From Chalciporus piperatus (Eukaryota; Basidiomycota; Agaricomycetes; Boletales; Boletaceae), in NCBI GenBank assembly GCA_038093975.1, contig JBBPTG010000094.1, positions 1 through 64,000 on the forward strand: 64,000 bases of DNA. Direction: 5' to 3'. Shown one piece after another: positions 26,373-38,173 of the stretch (position 1 is the first letter of the stretch; the number at the start of each line of letters is the position of its first letter). The notes below the pieces were generated by a model. The model worked only from the letters and a program-made list of their open reading frames with translations, ran no database searches and was not told the origin of the DNA. Made by a program: the position numbers and the translations under genes.

Positions 26373-27957
26373 ATGTCCTCCACAAGTCCGAGTCCGTCAT
26401 GTGAGTTCAACTTAACTTGCCTTTGAATGATCGGCCGACCGACCCTTCATCATAGTACCCCTCCCTTTACCTTCCTCTCCCACGTAAGTTTGAGAATATT
26501 GTCGGTGTCCCATCGGATCAATAATGTTCTTTTGGTCAGCACCTCGTCTCCAAGTAATCCGGCGCCGACCACGACTCCTCCTCCTCCCCCTCCCACTACT
26601 GTCGCTCCTACAACTACCCACTCCTCAACGTCTGCACCAGCGACATCCTCCCCAACCACAGCACCGACGTCGCTAACGACTGCTGCAACATCGTCCACAT
26701 CGTCCACCACTAGTTCCACAACCTCAGCATCCCAGATTGTGCCTACGTCTAGCGGTCAAGCGGTCACCACCGTCACCTCCTTTGTTGGAGCATCGACTAC
26801 CCCCACCTCCTCCACACCGCAGACCCACTCCACTTCGAATTCGTAAGTGTCACACGCTCATTGCGGCGCGGATGTTTTCTTTATCCGCCGTCTGCCAGTT
26901 GTCTCGCGCAAATTGATTGAGGATCTTTCCTGCCACTAGGTTTTTCTCGAACAAGGGTGCCGTAGCTGGTGTATTCGCTGTTGTCGGCTTGATTGTCGTG
27001 GCCCTCGTCATCGCACTCATCGTCAATGCCATCCGCAGACGTCGTGCCCAGAAGTTTGACAGAGATGTCGCGGAGGCGGCGGCTGAGGCTGCAATGTCGT
27101 CTCGCTCACCCTTCGATGACTACTCGTACGGCAACAATGGCAGTGGTGGCTATGGTTATTCTGAGAATAATCAGGGTACATACCAACAACCTCCCCTCCC
27201 ACACGGTAACTTTGGGATGAGCGAGATGTCTCGATATGACCCATACGCAGCTGCTCCCCCTACACTTGCGGCGGCAGCTAGTCGGGCGAGTAGCAGGAAT
27301 GAAACCGCTTCAGGTCCAGGAGGCCTCGCGGGGGTAGGTGCTGGAAATCTCGCCCGCGAGCCAAGCAAGCATGCGCCTTATCACGCGTTTGCGGGCCCTG
27401 TCCCTCAACCCCATGAGCTTCGTAGCAACACGATGCGGAGCAGGCGTGGGGAGGTGCTTGAAGCTGCTGGATTAGCGGATACAGGTGCTGCGACTATGGC
27501 CAGCAACAACTATAATAATGATGCGTTCCTCGCTCGCAAGCCGTCGGAGTACACCCAGAATACTCACAACAGTGGACGCTCTCAAGGACATGGATCAATG
27601 GGCAATCATCCCGCGATGTTGCAACCTGGATACCCAGTCGATTCTTATTACCCTCAGCGTAACGATACCCGCTCTCCCGAATCGTTTGTTGGATATCAGC
27701 CTGCGCAAAGCGCCCTCCCTAACCCTCATGATGCGACCTTACACTCTCCCTCGCTTCCCGGTCACCAATCCGATCACACGTTTGGAGACGATGAAGAATA
27801 CCATGATACTGGCTCCCCAACTGCATTGCGTAGCGACGAGCAGCGCATGAGCTATCAAGATGACCACAGCCAAGGGAACCGTGTCTTGAGGGTAAGTCGC
27901 TGATCGACTCCTTTGTCTTTACATCGCTCAGCCACCTTGTAGGTTGCCAATGAATAA
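26373..27957 (+). CDS. Single-pass membrane protein with Ser/Thr/Pro-rich ectodomain
   Basis: Five exons (26373-26400, 26456-26483, 26540-26842, 26940-27891, 27943-27957) give 441 residues. Residues 1-120 are nearly all Ser, Thr, Pro and Ala and are likely heavily O-glycosylated. A transmembrane helix follows (GAVAGVFAVVGLIVVALVIA) and then a basic stop-transfer block (NAIRRRRAQKFDRDVAEAAAEAA). The cytosolic tail of about 270 residues is disordered, with Tyr/Asn/Gly and Ser/Pro-rich parts. No cleavable signal peptide precedes the ectodomain, so the helix itself would have to act as signal-anchor. This layout is common in Agaricomycetes and resembles mucin-like cell-wall sensors, but no sensor domain is present. 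The last exon codes for only VANE, and exons 1 and 2 are each 28 nt. Confidence 0.75.
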
Positions 27958-29348
27958 ATATGGATATGGGCGATCGACTCAAATCCTAACTTTCTAAACG
28001 TCAACAATTCTTGTTAGATAACTTCGACGCTGAACATTAGTTATACCCATCATATGGTGTGACCCGCTCGTTCGTTCGTGTTTATTGTTATATAGCACCT
28101 TCTGGATGGATGTTCTGAGTGAGCCTTTCCGCCTTTTGTTTTTTTACGTTATTTATCGTGGCTCGCTTGGTGTAGACTTTCATCCCTAATCCTTTCTTTC
28201 TTGTCTCCACCTCCTGAGACACCTTCCTCTACTTACGTGCTGCGATGTCATTGCCTTGACTCGAAATTCCATGTTGCCTTTTCCCCTCCTTGTACCGTTG
28301 GAGGAACAATCAATCCAGTTTGGCAGGCAATTCGCTTTGCGTTTTCTATCCGTCATGCGACGTGAGTCATGAGGATCATCTTCCTGACCTTCGTCAGGCT
28401 CCGACGTAAGGATCTGCCTGAATCTCTCAAGCTCTGATTACCGGTTCTATACAGTCGGCACTTTTGGATCAGGCTAGATTCGACAAGTGTAACTGATTGG
28501 TGTGCTGAAGCGTCGTTCAAATCAGAAATTCAGAAATCCAGCGTACTGCTCCTGCATAAATGCAATCAATACTCGATCCTCCTCCTACCTGGTCCAAATC
28601 ATCGCGCAAATCGTGCCTTCTCGTAGCGCATCAGGGACTCTGTTTTCGGTACCTACGCCTGACATTTCACCTTGGACCGATTTTCAGCGACGGTGGGTCG
28701 ATGCAACTCCGAGTCTCGGATACTCTCGCCTACCACTCGCGGCTGGATTTGAGAGATGGTCGATTGGTTCGTGAAACATGATTTGAACGTACACTGTGCA
28801 TGTCATTCCGAGTCGGTGCACAATGCATGCAAAACTCTGTGAAATCTGTCAAGGTTGGCGGCGAGTCTTCAGGGTGACTTGGGGGGAGGGTAGGTTTCAC
28901 GAGCCTGGACCGTGGATCCATCGACGATGGCCCATGGTCTATTCACCTTGGTGAAGACCAAATTTCCCATTCCGAAAGTTAACCTCGCCCAGAACTTGAA
29001 TGCGTTTGTGTTACGTTCGTGGCTTCCAAGTGAATCCTGACACTCGCCGTGATAAGCCCCAGCTGGTCTCGGACATCCCCACGTAGGTGGAGCGTCAAGG
29101 GTAGTTCTTGCATCTCATCTGCCGTGAAATTGGCTGCTCTCGACAGACCCGGCGAATAGGAATCATGCCTCTGAGTACGTGTTGTTCGACTTCTGGACTT
29201 GTTCTAACGCCGTGCCCATGTTCTCAGGCCATCAGGCCTCAGATTTTCACTCTGACCGGCAGAAAGACGTACAAAACAATAAAGAGTGTCATTGTTCAAA
29301 TTATGTTGACAAACTACATACATTACGCATTAACACACTTGCACAAAC
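27958..29348. other. Intergenic region between convergent genes
   Basis: 1.4 kb between two converging genes. It is partly AT-rich (28010-28200), with no supported coding sequence and no clear repeat. Confidence 0.45.
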
Positions 29349-31748
29349 TCAACCGGCAACCAAGACGACGACAGACTCCATCAACGAGCGACTCTCCCCG
29401 AGCATTGGGACCACCCACGACGGGAATAGTGAGCTGTAAGGAGTCTTGGGGGGGAGGTGGCCACTCTCCATGGCGAACAGGTCAGAGTGACCCTTGGTTT
29501 CAACCACTTGAACAGGGTAATCAGGATCTTCCTCGCTGATGTAAATTTCGCAAACGTTGTTGGTCTTGTCTTGATCGTTGTCGAGGGGATAGAGGTCATC
29601 CTCGACAGCGGTATCTGGGTTCCGGGACCGGGACTCGAAATCGACTTCCTCATCCTCTGGAAGCTCCTCCTCGTCCTCGTCGTCCGTCGACTCGTCATCA
29701 CTAAGATCGTCACCCAAGATTTCCAGGGCAAGAATCTCGGCAGTGACATCCTCTTCAAACAGGTGCGTCATGTCCTCCTCGTACTCAAACTCTGACTGGA
29801 GCCAGAAGTACAGGCGGATGACAGTGATGGAGTTGAGACCAGAGTAGAGAAGTGGCATGTCGATTGGGATAGGCTCAGAAGACTTGCACAGCTGAGCGAT
29901 CTCGGCTGCAATCTCCTCGGCCAACGCGTCGATCTTGGAGTCGGCAGAGGTGGCAGCGGGTGCATCGGCTGAAAGGCCCGGTGCAATGACCTCAGCGGAA
30001 TCAGCCAACTTCTGGAGCTGGGCGAGATCGATCTTGTAGGACGCGTTGAATGGCATCTCGGGAATGCAGCGAACCGAACCGATGACCATGGAAAGATCAT
30101 CGTTAAGGGAGATGCGCAGGCTATCACGAGCGTGCTTGAGGACAAGCATGGCGTCGGCAGTCTGGGTGCAGGCGAAGAGGACGATCTTCTCTGTGGCATT
30201 AGACTTCACAAGCTTGAAACTGGAGACATCGAGCGATTTGTCGGCAAAGGCAGGAGCCAATGCCCGCTCGAGATAGTCCAGGTCGATGAATAAGCCGTTA
30301 ATTTTGACGTTGCGCGAGCTGCGACCACGGATAACGATGGTTCCATCGGCTTGCATGCAACCGATATCGTCGGTATAGAGGAGCATATCACTGCCGTTCC
30401 ATGGACGGAACATATGGCGCGACGCCTCTTCGTTGTCGAGGTAGTGAGTTGCACTCTGGTTGGTGATGAATCCGACGATGCCGGTAGCGCCATTCGCAGT
30501 CTTAGGGATGACAGACAGAGATTTGTCAAGGAGGACGAGGTCAGTGCAACCTTGTGTGGGACCGAAGGAAATCACGGATGGGATGGCATCGGTAGGACGA
30601 ACGAACATCTGAGAGATACCGGCGAAACCAACTTCAGAGCACTGTGTAGAGAATCAGTGGAATTCAGAAAACGAGAGCCACCTCGGAACTCACCGCGTAG
30701 TTGCAAGCAATCGTTGCACTCGGGAATGTGATACGGGCCAATTCGAGGTCACGAACGCTGAGAGATTCGCCACCAATAACCATCCAGTAGATCCGGTTGA
30801 AGCCGGCTGGAAGGCTGGATCCACCGGCACGCATCTGAGCAAAGTCGGCGAAGGCGCGGAAGACGCTAGGAGTAAAATGGACTCGAAGGAATTGTGTGTT
30901 GGTTTTTGATTCGAGCTCCTCGCACAAGGCAGTACACTGCTCCGCGACAGAACACGAGGCATCAAGATACAACGTCGTCTGATTGAACATGAAACGACGG
31001 ATCTCGAAGAGAGGGCGCAAAAAGGTCTATTTTACCCAGTATGTCAGCAGTCGAACACCCAGAAGTACGAAAAGAAACTGACCGTTCCGCCGCGAAGCCA
31101 TTGACCATCCCTCGGCTGAAGGAGCGTGGAAGACTCCTCGGAGAGGACCTCCAAGCTCCTGCGCATCGGGTACACAATGCTCTTCGGGACACCAGTGCTA
31201 CCACTGGTGGGAGTTATGGAGGAGATCAAGGGAACCACCTCGACGACTTCTGAGGAAGGAGGAGGAGTGACGTCGCGGGGGGGCTGCTGGGTTTCGACGA
31301 GGCTGAGGGTAGAAACGGCTCGGACCGCTGGTAAGGCAGTTGGTTCCGAAGAACCGAAGAGGACGAGGTGCGCATCTGCACGCTTGAGGACGGCCTGAAG
31401 CACCTCAGTTGTCCACTTTGAGGAAAGGAAGACAACCGTGCGGCCGGAAAGCCAGATAGCATGAGCGGCAGCAACGTAGTCAATTTCGAGGCTGACAAAA
31501 AATTAAATTAAATTAAATTAAACATGGGTTATTTTCGAAAGAGAATGATACTGCACTCACCCCATGTGGAGGCCGATTGGATTCCTGGTGTTATCAAGAT
31601 CAGCGATCTTGTCGGCGAGATGCCTGACACGAGCCCAGAGGGCTGCATATGACCACTGAGTCTCTCCGCATTTCACAGCAGGTAGGAAAGGATGTTCCTT
31701 GGCAACTTGAAGAAGCGCCTCGGTAGGGGTTACAAAAGATCTAGACAT
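29349..31748 (-). CDS. Adenylation-thiolation (NRPS-like A-T) enzyme
   Basis: Predicted to activate a carboxylic acid as acyl-AMP and load it on its own carrier domain. Four exons (31748-31561, 31491-31083, 31026-30694, 30641-29349) give 740 residues. The AMP-binding domain shows the P-loop TPTSGSTGVPKSIVY, the CNYACSEVG motif across the third intron, YTDDIG, GRSSRNVKINGLFIDL and the catalytic lysine in FNASYKIDLAQL. A carrier domain follows with LLYSGLNSITVIRL; its Ser is the phosphopantetheine site, but the usual preceding Asp is Asn. After it comes an acidic tail of about 120 residues (DDEDEEELPEDEEVDF). No reductase or thioesterase domain follows, unlike most basidiomycete A-T-R or A-T-TE enzymes. 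The substrate cannot be read from sequence. Intron 1 holds a (TTTAA)n-type microsatellite. Confidence 0.85.
31497..31521. repeat. AATTA/TTAAA microsatellite in intron 1 of the A-T gene
   Basis: Four to five tandem copies of a 5-base unit (aatta on the + strand) lie within the first intron of the adenylation gene, close to its 3' splice site on the - strand, where they may serve as the pyrimidine-rich tract. Confidence 0.8.
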
Positions 31749-32698
31749 CGTAAGGTGAGGTTGAGAATGAACTGAAGGAATGTTTTGCGTGGGTGAATAC
31801 AATGATCACGGGTACCTGCCCGGAATTAGAAGAAGAAGAAAATAAAAAGTGAAGGGAAGAAAGCGAAGAAGCGGAGAGGAGGTCAACCAGGAGCCTGAGG
31901 GAAAAGAGATTCCGAGAAGGCTTATATACGGATCACTGTCCCACCTAAGCGACACCGCTGCAGCGCTGATGGTCGACAGGGAACGACCCATACAACCTCC
32001 GAATTTCTCACACTGCGTATCAGATTTGATTGATGCTGAACCTAAACGCTGAACGACAATCACAGCTTCCTGACAAGCTTCGACCCCAAAAAAGATCCTT
32101 GGTAACTTGGTCTATCCACCGCAACTCTTGTACCTTCGAGCTCAAGATCCTTGCTAGGGAGAATTGCCAGAGTACGCGATACCACTGTTGGGTACTTTGA
32201 GCCGCGAGGCACATCATCTCGAGGCAGTGCCTGGCAGTGCTTTGCAGGAAAGGAAAGCGTCGTAACCGAAATGCAACGTGATGCAACTTCAAGTTGACTT
32301 TGGGTTGGGACGCGCCAAGGACACGCGCCATCCTTTTTCGTAAGTTGTGTGCCGCCGGAGATCCCTGAAGCGGCTGACATGCGTGAGGGCGCATGAATTT
32401 TTCTGAGCGCATCTCTCGCCCGTTCGGTATCAGATCTAGCACAATACTTAATCACTCCTTGGGTGTTGAGCGTATTCAGGTTCGCCGAGGTCTAGCAGCG
32501 TTCTCCCAATACCCTCCTCTAATGATGGTCGACCCTTTGGTAACGGTTTCATCCACGTTTCGCCTCCCAGTTTCGATGACTAGTTTTTGAGTCAAAAGTT
32601 GTGGAGGATTCCGGAGGCGCATACGTTCGATGAAAGTCATGCAGGAGTATTAGTCTGGTATATGTGCAATCCAATAAAAACATCCGAGCAGAAGGGCA
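31749..32698. promoter_or_regulatory. Upstream region of the A-T enzyme
   Basis: 950 bases between the A-T start (-) and the end of the DUF2470 gene (-). A 131-codon frame on the - strand (32060-32455) has no protein-like features. The promoter of the A-T enzyme should lie here; no known site is recognisable. Confidence 0.45.
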
Positions 32699-33558
32699 TT
32701 ACTCCGCCTTCATAACGCTCTCAATACGTTTCTCCTGTACCCTCTTCTTAAGGTCGATCCAAATCGGGAACCCAAAGATAAACGTTGCGGAAACGTACGC
32801 AGCCTAGATTTCGGATATTCCTTATTAGCCTGCCAACAACAGACGTAATGCCGCTCACCGTGGCGAATGTGCCCTGCACATAGTGCCTGCAGAGATACCA
32901 TGCATAAAGGCTTTCGAACGCATGAACGACAGCAGTGATTTGAATGACGCTCTTCATGGTCGGCTGGAATCCAAGCACCCCCACAAGGGCATGAGCGGGA
33001 GCAAACACCATATCGGCAATGTGCGCTGGAATGAAGGGCAAGGAGGTGCCCCGAGGAGGCGCGCAAGTAAAGTAAGCTGCGCCGAGGGTGGCATACAGAA
33101 GGGAGAAGGCACTAGAAGGAAAGCGGAACGATGTTAAATTGGGGGTTTTAAGCTAGATGGCACGGAATAAACGCAACGTTAGTTGACGTCAGGGGGACTT
33201 GATAAATAACGCACCATCCCCAACGCTTCCTGTGCGTCAGCTTTCATGGCGAGTAACCTCGGCTTCACGTCTTCGTATCCAGCGAGTGGTGGGTCGAACT
33301 TCACATGGACAGAACCAACACCACCGCTCTTGAGTGTGTAGGAGAGGTTCATTCCCTAAACATGACGAGGACGCACTGTTTAGCGTTTACGGCCAACAAT
33401 GTAGTGCAACCTACCCTAGTGTCAATGGATTTCATCCCAGCGTTCGCCACATTTCCCGGGACTTTGCCATAGTGTTTGACATACGCGACCAGAGTATCCG
33501 GATGATTCGCCATGTACATGCAGAGGAAGCCAGACTTGGAGGCTACTGGATCGGACAT
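32699..33558 (-). CDS. DUF2470 domain membrane protein
   Basis: The start (ATG at 33558) reads MSDPVASKSGFLCMYMANHP, a typical DUF2470 N-terminus (KSGFL..YM.NHPDTLVAYVKHYG). The next exon continues GMNLSYTLKSGGVGSVHVKFDPPLAGYEDVKPRLLAMKADAQEALGM. Related domains occur in heme-degrading HugZ-type and plant heme-pathway proteins, so a heme link is possible but unproven. The C-terminal half has two to three hydrophobic segments (PAHALVGVLGF, HAFESLYAWYLC, VSATFIFGFPIWI) and ends KRIESVMKAE at 32699, as in fungal DUF2470-plus-membrane proteins. Introns near 33360-33413, 33070-33220 and 32806-32860 join in phase. It lies between the A-T enzyme and a pseudogene; any role with its neighbours is conjecture. 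Confidence 0.75.
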
Positions 33559-33984
33559 CGTGCTTTGCGTATGTCCTGGAGACAATGGTCAAGGTTAATA
33601 ATTAATAATTGGCCACGCTGTTCAGTGTTGACTCCAAGATCGACTCCAATTGGCGCCCAGTTGGGTCACTCAGAAAACCGGTTCCACCGGCTAAATGCCG
33701 CAGACGCGTCACACAGGATCATGAGGATGTCCGCTTTCAAGCTATGGCAGTAACTCAGGTAATTCCCTTCCTATAGTTGGATTGTCAACATGTCAGAGAA
33801 GCGACTCGCGGTACAGAAGGTATATAAATCAGGAGATGCAAAGACATCTAATCCGAAATCGCATAACTGTAACCGAAGTTAAAGTAGAATCATCATAAGT
33901 CTCGGTCCGGTGCATCCCAATACCGTCAAGTTTGAAGTAGTTACTCACTACTTAGCGATACTGATACGAGGAGTAGAAAACACC
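33559..33984. other. Intergenic region
   Basis: About 430 bases upstream of the DUF2470 gene, presumably its promoter. An AT-rich patch with repeated taataatt lies near 33595-33612. No gene is seen. Confidence 0.4.
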
Positions 33985-34490
33985 TTGCATGAGCTCGTGG
34001 TCCAATTGGTCCAGTTGCTAGCAACCGGGCCAAGGCGCGCATAATTGGTCAAGAAGACGTTCGTGTCTACCTCGGGCTGTCCAACTGCAGGAACTTGTCG
34101 AAGGACGCATCAACGGGAGTCATCTGGTTGTCACGGTGGGGAACATGCAGTGAGGATATCCACCATGCTGCATGAACCCGAGGTTGTACTTGACTCCGAG
34201 AGCCTGGTATGCCATCCTGGCTGCACTCGTGCACCCATACTAGCTGCTCACTGGGCTCAGCCACACGAAATCGGTGTCAAATCAAGGAAATCATGGTCGC
34301 ACTGGAGTACAGGGAGATCGTACGCGTAGTTGTAAAAGTTGGTAGAAAATCAGACGTTCTCAGTGATGATCTCCGTCGCCGTTTGCACGATTTCTTGTTC
34401 CAACAGGCTGCCCCACCTGGACCAGACTCCTGCGCTCTCCTGTTGTGAGGGCAATGCGAGGTTGAAAGGCACCGGTTGTCAGAGCACCCA
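33985..34490 (-). pseudogene. Glucuronoyl esterase (CE15) pseudogene
   Basis: Carbohydrate esterase 15 enzymes cleave ester links between lignin and glucuronoxylan. On the - strand, fragments of this family appear in the right order but in different frames: ALTTGAFQPRIALT, then QESGPGGAACW, then EIVQTATEIITENV, a stop, then FSTNFYNYAYDLP. After these come ARMAYQALGVKYNLGF, then GGYPHCMFP (with the catalytic-type His), DASFDKFLQLDS and VDTNVFLTNYARLGP. The stop sits where the family has Trp (ENVW to ENV-stop, a TGG to TGA change). At least three frameshifts are needed. The N-terminal part with the catalytic Ser motif (GCSRNGKG) is missing or unrecognisable. It is a recently decayed gene for plant cell-wall degradation. 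Confidence 0.75.
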
Positions 34491-34853
34491 ATCTTCCTCA
34501 GACGGAAGCGGGAGAGGAGAACGGATCATCACCTTAAGCTTACCACCTCGGACTTCTCAGAATGGTAGACCCGTGCCATCGATATGCATTATTTGCAAAA
34601 TACACACACAACAAGCCTCTAGGTTGGCTTAAAATCATCACGGGTATAGCACTGTTGAACCTAAAAAAAAATCATCATTCCGCATCCAAGATTCTATTTT
34701 TGAGCTGAATAAACGACGCGTTAACTTGTCGTCGCTCAAACGTTCGTGGGTCCCATGAGAATAAGTCTAGTTTGTGTTGATGGCGGGGTAACCAACGTCG
34801 ACGTATGCACGCATACGTGCGCCGTAACGAATCGTGAGCCAAATCAAGCTACA
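34491..34853. other. Intergenic region
   Basis: About 360 bases between the esterase pseudogene and the MFS stop. It may contain the lost 5' part of the pseudogene, but I cannot recognise it. Confidence 0.4.
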
Positions 34854-36911
34854 TATCTCATCAACCCCAAACGGAGGGGAACGGCGAAATGAAGCACGTA
34901 CAAATATCCGAACACAGCGAGGACAGCAAAGAGGCTGTTTGTCGTCGCTACGCCAATAGTTTGGACGGCTGGTATGATCAGCGCCGACGTTGGCGCGAGA
35001 ATGAGTGACCTGAAAGCACTGCGAGTTTCGATGCGCAGACGCGTGTTATCTCAGCAAGCAAGAGCCCATGAACAGGATCGAGACACGTACGATATGGCTG
35101 CCATCACTTCTACGCTCCTGGCAGGCATGATGTCGACGCTATACGCCCCGATTGGTGTAAGGACCAAATCCACCTGACGATGAATCCAACACATCACTTC
35201 CCGCTTCTTGAGACTTCAAACAGTTCGACTCACCCCCAGACCGTTTACAAAGAGGCAAACAAGGTTGATAGCCAATCCGATCGGCCCGTCGACGAACGTC
35301 GTAGTGAGACCAGCTACCGTGAGCGAGATAGGTATCGCGACGAGCGAACCGAGCCATACCGCCCGAAGGCGGTCCTCAGGGACCCACACGCCTTGCCTAG
35401 ATTCCTTGGCCCGTCGAACGACGATATCCGAGATGCGCCCAGCGATGGGAGCACCAGCTAGCGTGGTATGCGTGTTAATGTCGGATGAAGGGAGGGGATG
35501 GAGTGGGCTTACCAAAGTTGCCGAGTCCGTTGGGGAGGAAACAGGCGCCGATGAGGCCCGTGCTCGCGATTCCGTATTTAGCACCCTTTGAGGGAGTCAG
35601 CGAAGCAAGTGTCAGGTGAATGCTTTGCTGCACGCACGATGGTGTACGCGAGGGGTACCAAGAGCACTGTCATATCCAAGTCATCAATGAGGTGCGTCAC
35701 ACACACTCGACGAAGAACGTACCAAAGTCTGAGATGAGCGCAAACGTATTCGCCAACGCCTGAAACCGGGTCATATGGTTTAAAGCAAAGACATGCATAT
35801 GAAGGGACGTACGACTGCCATGATGTTTGGACTTCGTAGAAGCGACAAGCAGCCAAACGGGTTCACGAGCTTAAACGGGAGCCTCTTCGACCCCTCAACT
35901 TTGTCGATTCCACGTGTCCCAGGATGCGCGGTCTCGGGGAGGAAGATGGTGAGCAAGAGAAGTTGTATCACTCCCCACAACCCCAGGATGACTTGGAATC
36001 CGCGCCAAGACCAGTATTGAGCGACAGCACCTTAATGGTCGAAACAACCGATCAATGTTCATCAGATATACTAGATTCAAGAAATTACCTCCACTCATCG
36101 GTGCGAATGCCAGTCCGAACAACGTCGCCTACGCCACGCATTAACACTGTGCTCATCGCCACGAGTCGATCCAACATCACTCACCCCAAAGAAAGTCCCC
36201 ATGGCAGTCCCACGTTCTTCAAGTCTGTAAATATCCCCGATGACAGCACCTCCAATGGCCAGACCACCAGCACATCCAAAAGTTTGTACGAACCGCCAGA
36301 ACAAAAGTTCAGGCAAGTTTGAAGAGGCTGCAACGGCGAAACTGCCCAAAATCATCCAAGGCAATCCCCATAGATATATCGGCCGCCGGCCATCTCACGG
36401 AAACGAAGCAAAGGGAACCCGGGATCGAAAGAAGGGCGTTAGTTAATATGTGGATACGTAGAAAGGGGGCTTACAGAATGAAGTTTGGGAGGACCAAAAG
36501 AGGATTCCGAACGCGGCCGCGAGGACAGAAAGGCTCACTGCCAAACTAGAACGACATCCAAAACGGCACGACCACGCACAGACATCCAAAACACATACCT
36601 CACATCAGCCGGCGGCGAATCAAGGTCTGCTGATATCTGGGCTATCGACGGTACAAAGCACCCACTCACGAACACTGGTGGGGCACATTCACATTCACAT
36701 TCACACGAGTGCGATCGAGTAATGTTTGATCAATAACTGTAGCAGAGGTTGTACGCATATACGCACTAGGAAGGAGTCCAGCAATTGAGACAGTGATGAG
36801 GATCATTCGTTTTTGTTGAGGACTGAAGCGGTCATAGATGGCATCGGATGGTTGGTCGAGCTCGTCAGCGTTGGACTGGTCTCCCAGCAGGGGGCTCTCT
36901 TCAGTGGACAT
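34854..36911 (-). CDS. Major facilitator superfamily transporter (DHA1-like)
   Basis: Predicted proton-coupled exporter in the plasma membrane. The ATG at 36911 begins MSTEESPLLGD, a hydrophilic N-tail typical of fungal MFS proteins. Twelve hydrophobic segments follow across about nine exons. Visible blocks are MFVSGCFVPSIAQISADL (TM1/2), SLAVSLSVLAAAFGILFW, the loop-2/3 motif SFYGRRPIYLWG, RFVQTFGCAGGLAIGGAVIGDIY (TM4/5), ATLFGLAFAPMSGG, LPETAHPGTRG (central loop), GASTGLIG-like segments and NSLFAVLAVFGYLYVL near the end. Exon joins that I checked (for example 36721-36767 region, FY|GRRP, SGG|AVAQY, AIS|AFRS) are in phase. The last exon ends LMRYVA at 34854. It starts divergently from the peroxygenase gene, sharing a 1.26-kb promoter region. 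Confidence 0.85.
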
Positions 36912-38173
36912 GAGAGATCTGGATGAGCTGAGAGGTGCTTATTGAGGGATTAGACGGGACGCAGGCGATGTCGTCACTGTCGGCTGCCTGGCAGGTGGTC
37001 TATCGAAGACACCACTATCACAGGAAGAGAGATGACCTGGAGATGAACGAGACTGTCTGCTCGTTATCTGGCACGAGGGCAGAGTATGGCCTGGGTGACG
37101 AAGCAAAGAGGCAAAGGAAGATAGGCGCGTTTTACTTGCACCTGTATGGTTGGGAATGACATGACATGACATCCGGAGAATTTGTAGGAAAAAATAGCCG
37201 AGTGTTGCTCACCTTGATCTCGGTCCCCGACTCCGGTCCCGGAGGGTTTTGTCGGATTCAAAAATCCCTCCAGATGCCAAGCAATGTCTCGGTCGACGCC
37301 GGCGGCCGAACGTGTGCGTTGTGTGCACAGTCTGACTCTGAACCTCTGAACCGCTGAAAACTGTGCCCGGAGAGAGTGGGTTAAACTTGGATTTGCTTCG
37401 CGTTCGGATATGGTGCCTATGCGAACAGTTCGATGATGAGTGAAATCCGGGTACTTCGTTGTCGTTGTACCATGATGATCAGTTTCTTGTAGGGCTAGTA
37501 CGAGGACGCTGTGGCTGTAACGGCCCGCTCGTAGAGATAGCCAGTCTTTCTTGTTGCTTTCTTGTACCCGTACTTCGTAGTATAGAGCGTGGTCCCGTTC
37601 TGTTCGCCCGCCCGTCTCAGTGTTTCCCGCCGTCGGCCACGGCAGGCTTCCAGTGGCTGTGTGAACTTTCAAAGAATGACATCCTTCAAGCTGCCGAGTT
37701 TCAAAGATGATCCATCTCCCAGTTCAGAGGTTATCACTGCGCTGACAAGGAAATTTTATGTGCAGATCATAACCCAGGCTCACAGTGTGAGACTGGGATC
37801 AGCGTATTACCTGGCCAACTTGAACGAAGAAGAAACCTTATCATGAAGCTACTCACAGAGTCTCACACAGCCCTCGATGAGATGCTGTACCGGAGAGTAA
37901 TTTTAGCATCTCAATCTAGGTGGACTCAGATTCGTCGAGCGTTCAAACGTTCAGCCCTCTTGGGGGATCCATATGTAAGTGCAGTCAATTACGTCTGGCT
38001 ATCGGCCATATCCGCACCTCTCAGGCTCTTACGTATACAATTCGATCGCGAAGCAGCGCGTTCCCATGTCATGGAGCGTGAACTTATATATTATTTCAGA
38101 CCCCCAAGATTTGAACGTTTTGAACCGTCACTGAACGTCTACCACTGTGACACCATCCCTCCGACCATACTTA
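36912..38173. promoter_or_regulatory. Shared divergent promoter region, MFS transporter / peroxygenase
   Basis: 1.26 kb between two divergent starts. A 202-codon frame on the - strand (37064-37672) shows no motif and is not accepted. Sequence rich in gtccc/gggac elements lies around 37225-37245. Shared regulation of the two genes is possible, but I cannot name a binding site. Confidence 0.45.

Noticed and set aside
32060..32455. 131-codon frame on the - strand upstream of the A-T enzyme
   Set aside because: No motif and no homology recognised; probably promoter sequence.
36692..36715. cattca-type repeat as a coding repeat in the MFS gene
   Set aside because: It falls inside the first intron of the transporter gene, not in coding sequence.
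37064..37672. 202-codon frame on the - strand between MFS and peroxygenase
   Set aside because: No motif, odd composition, lies across the divergent promoter, no splice partner.
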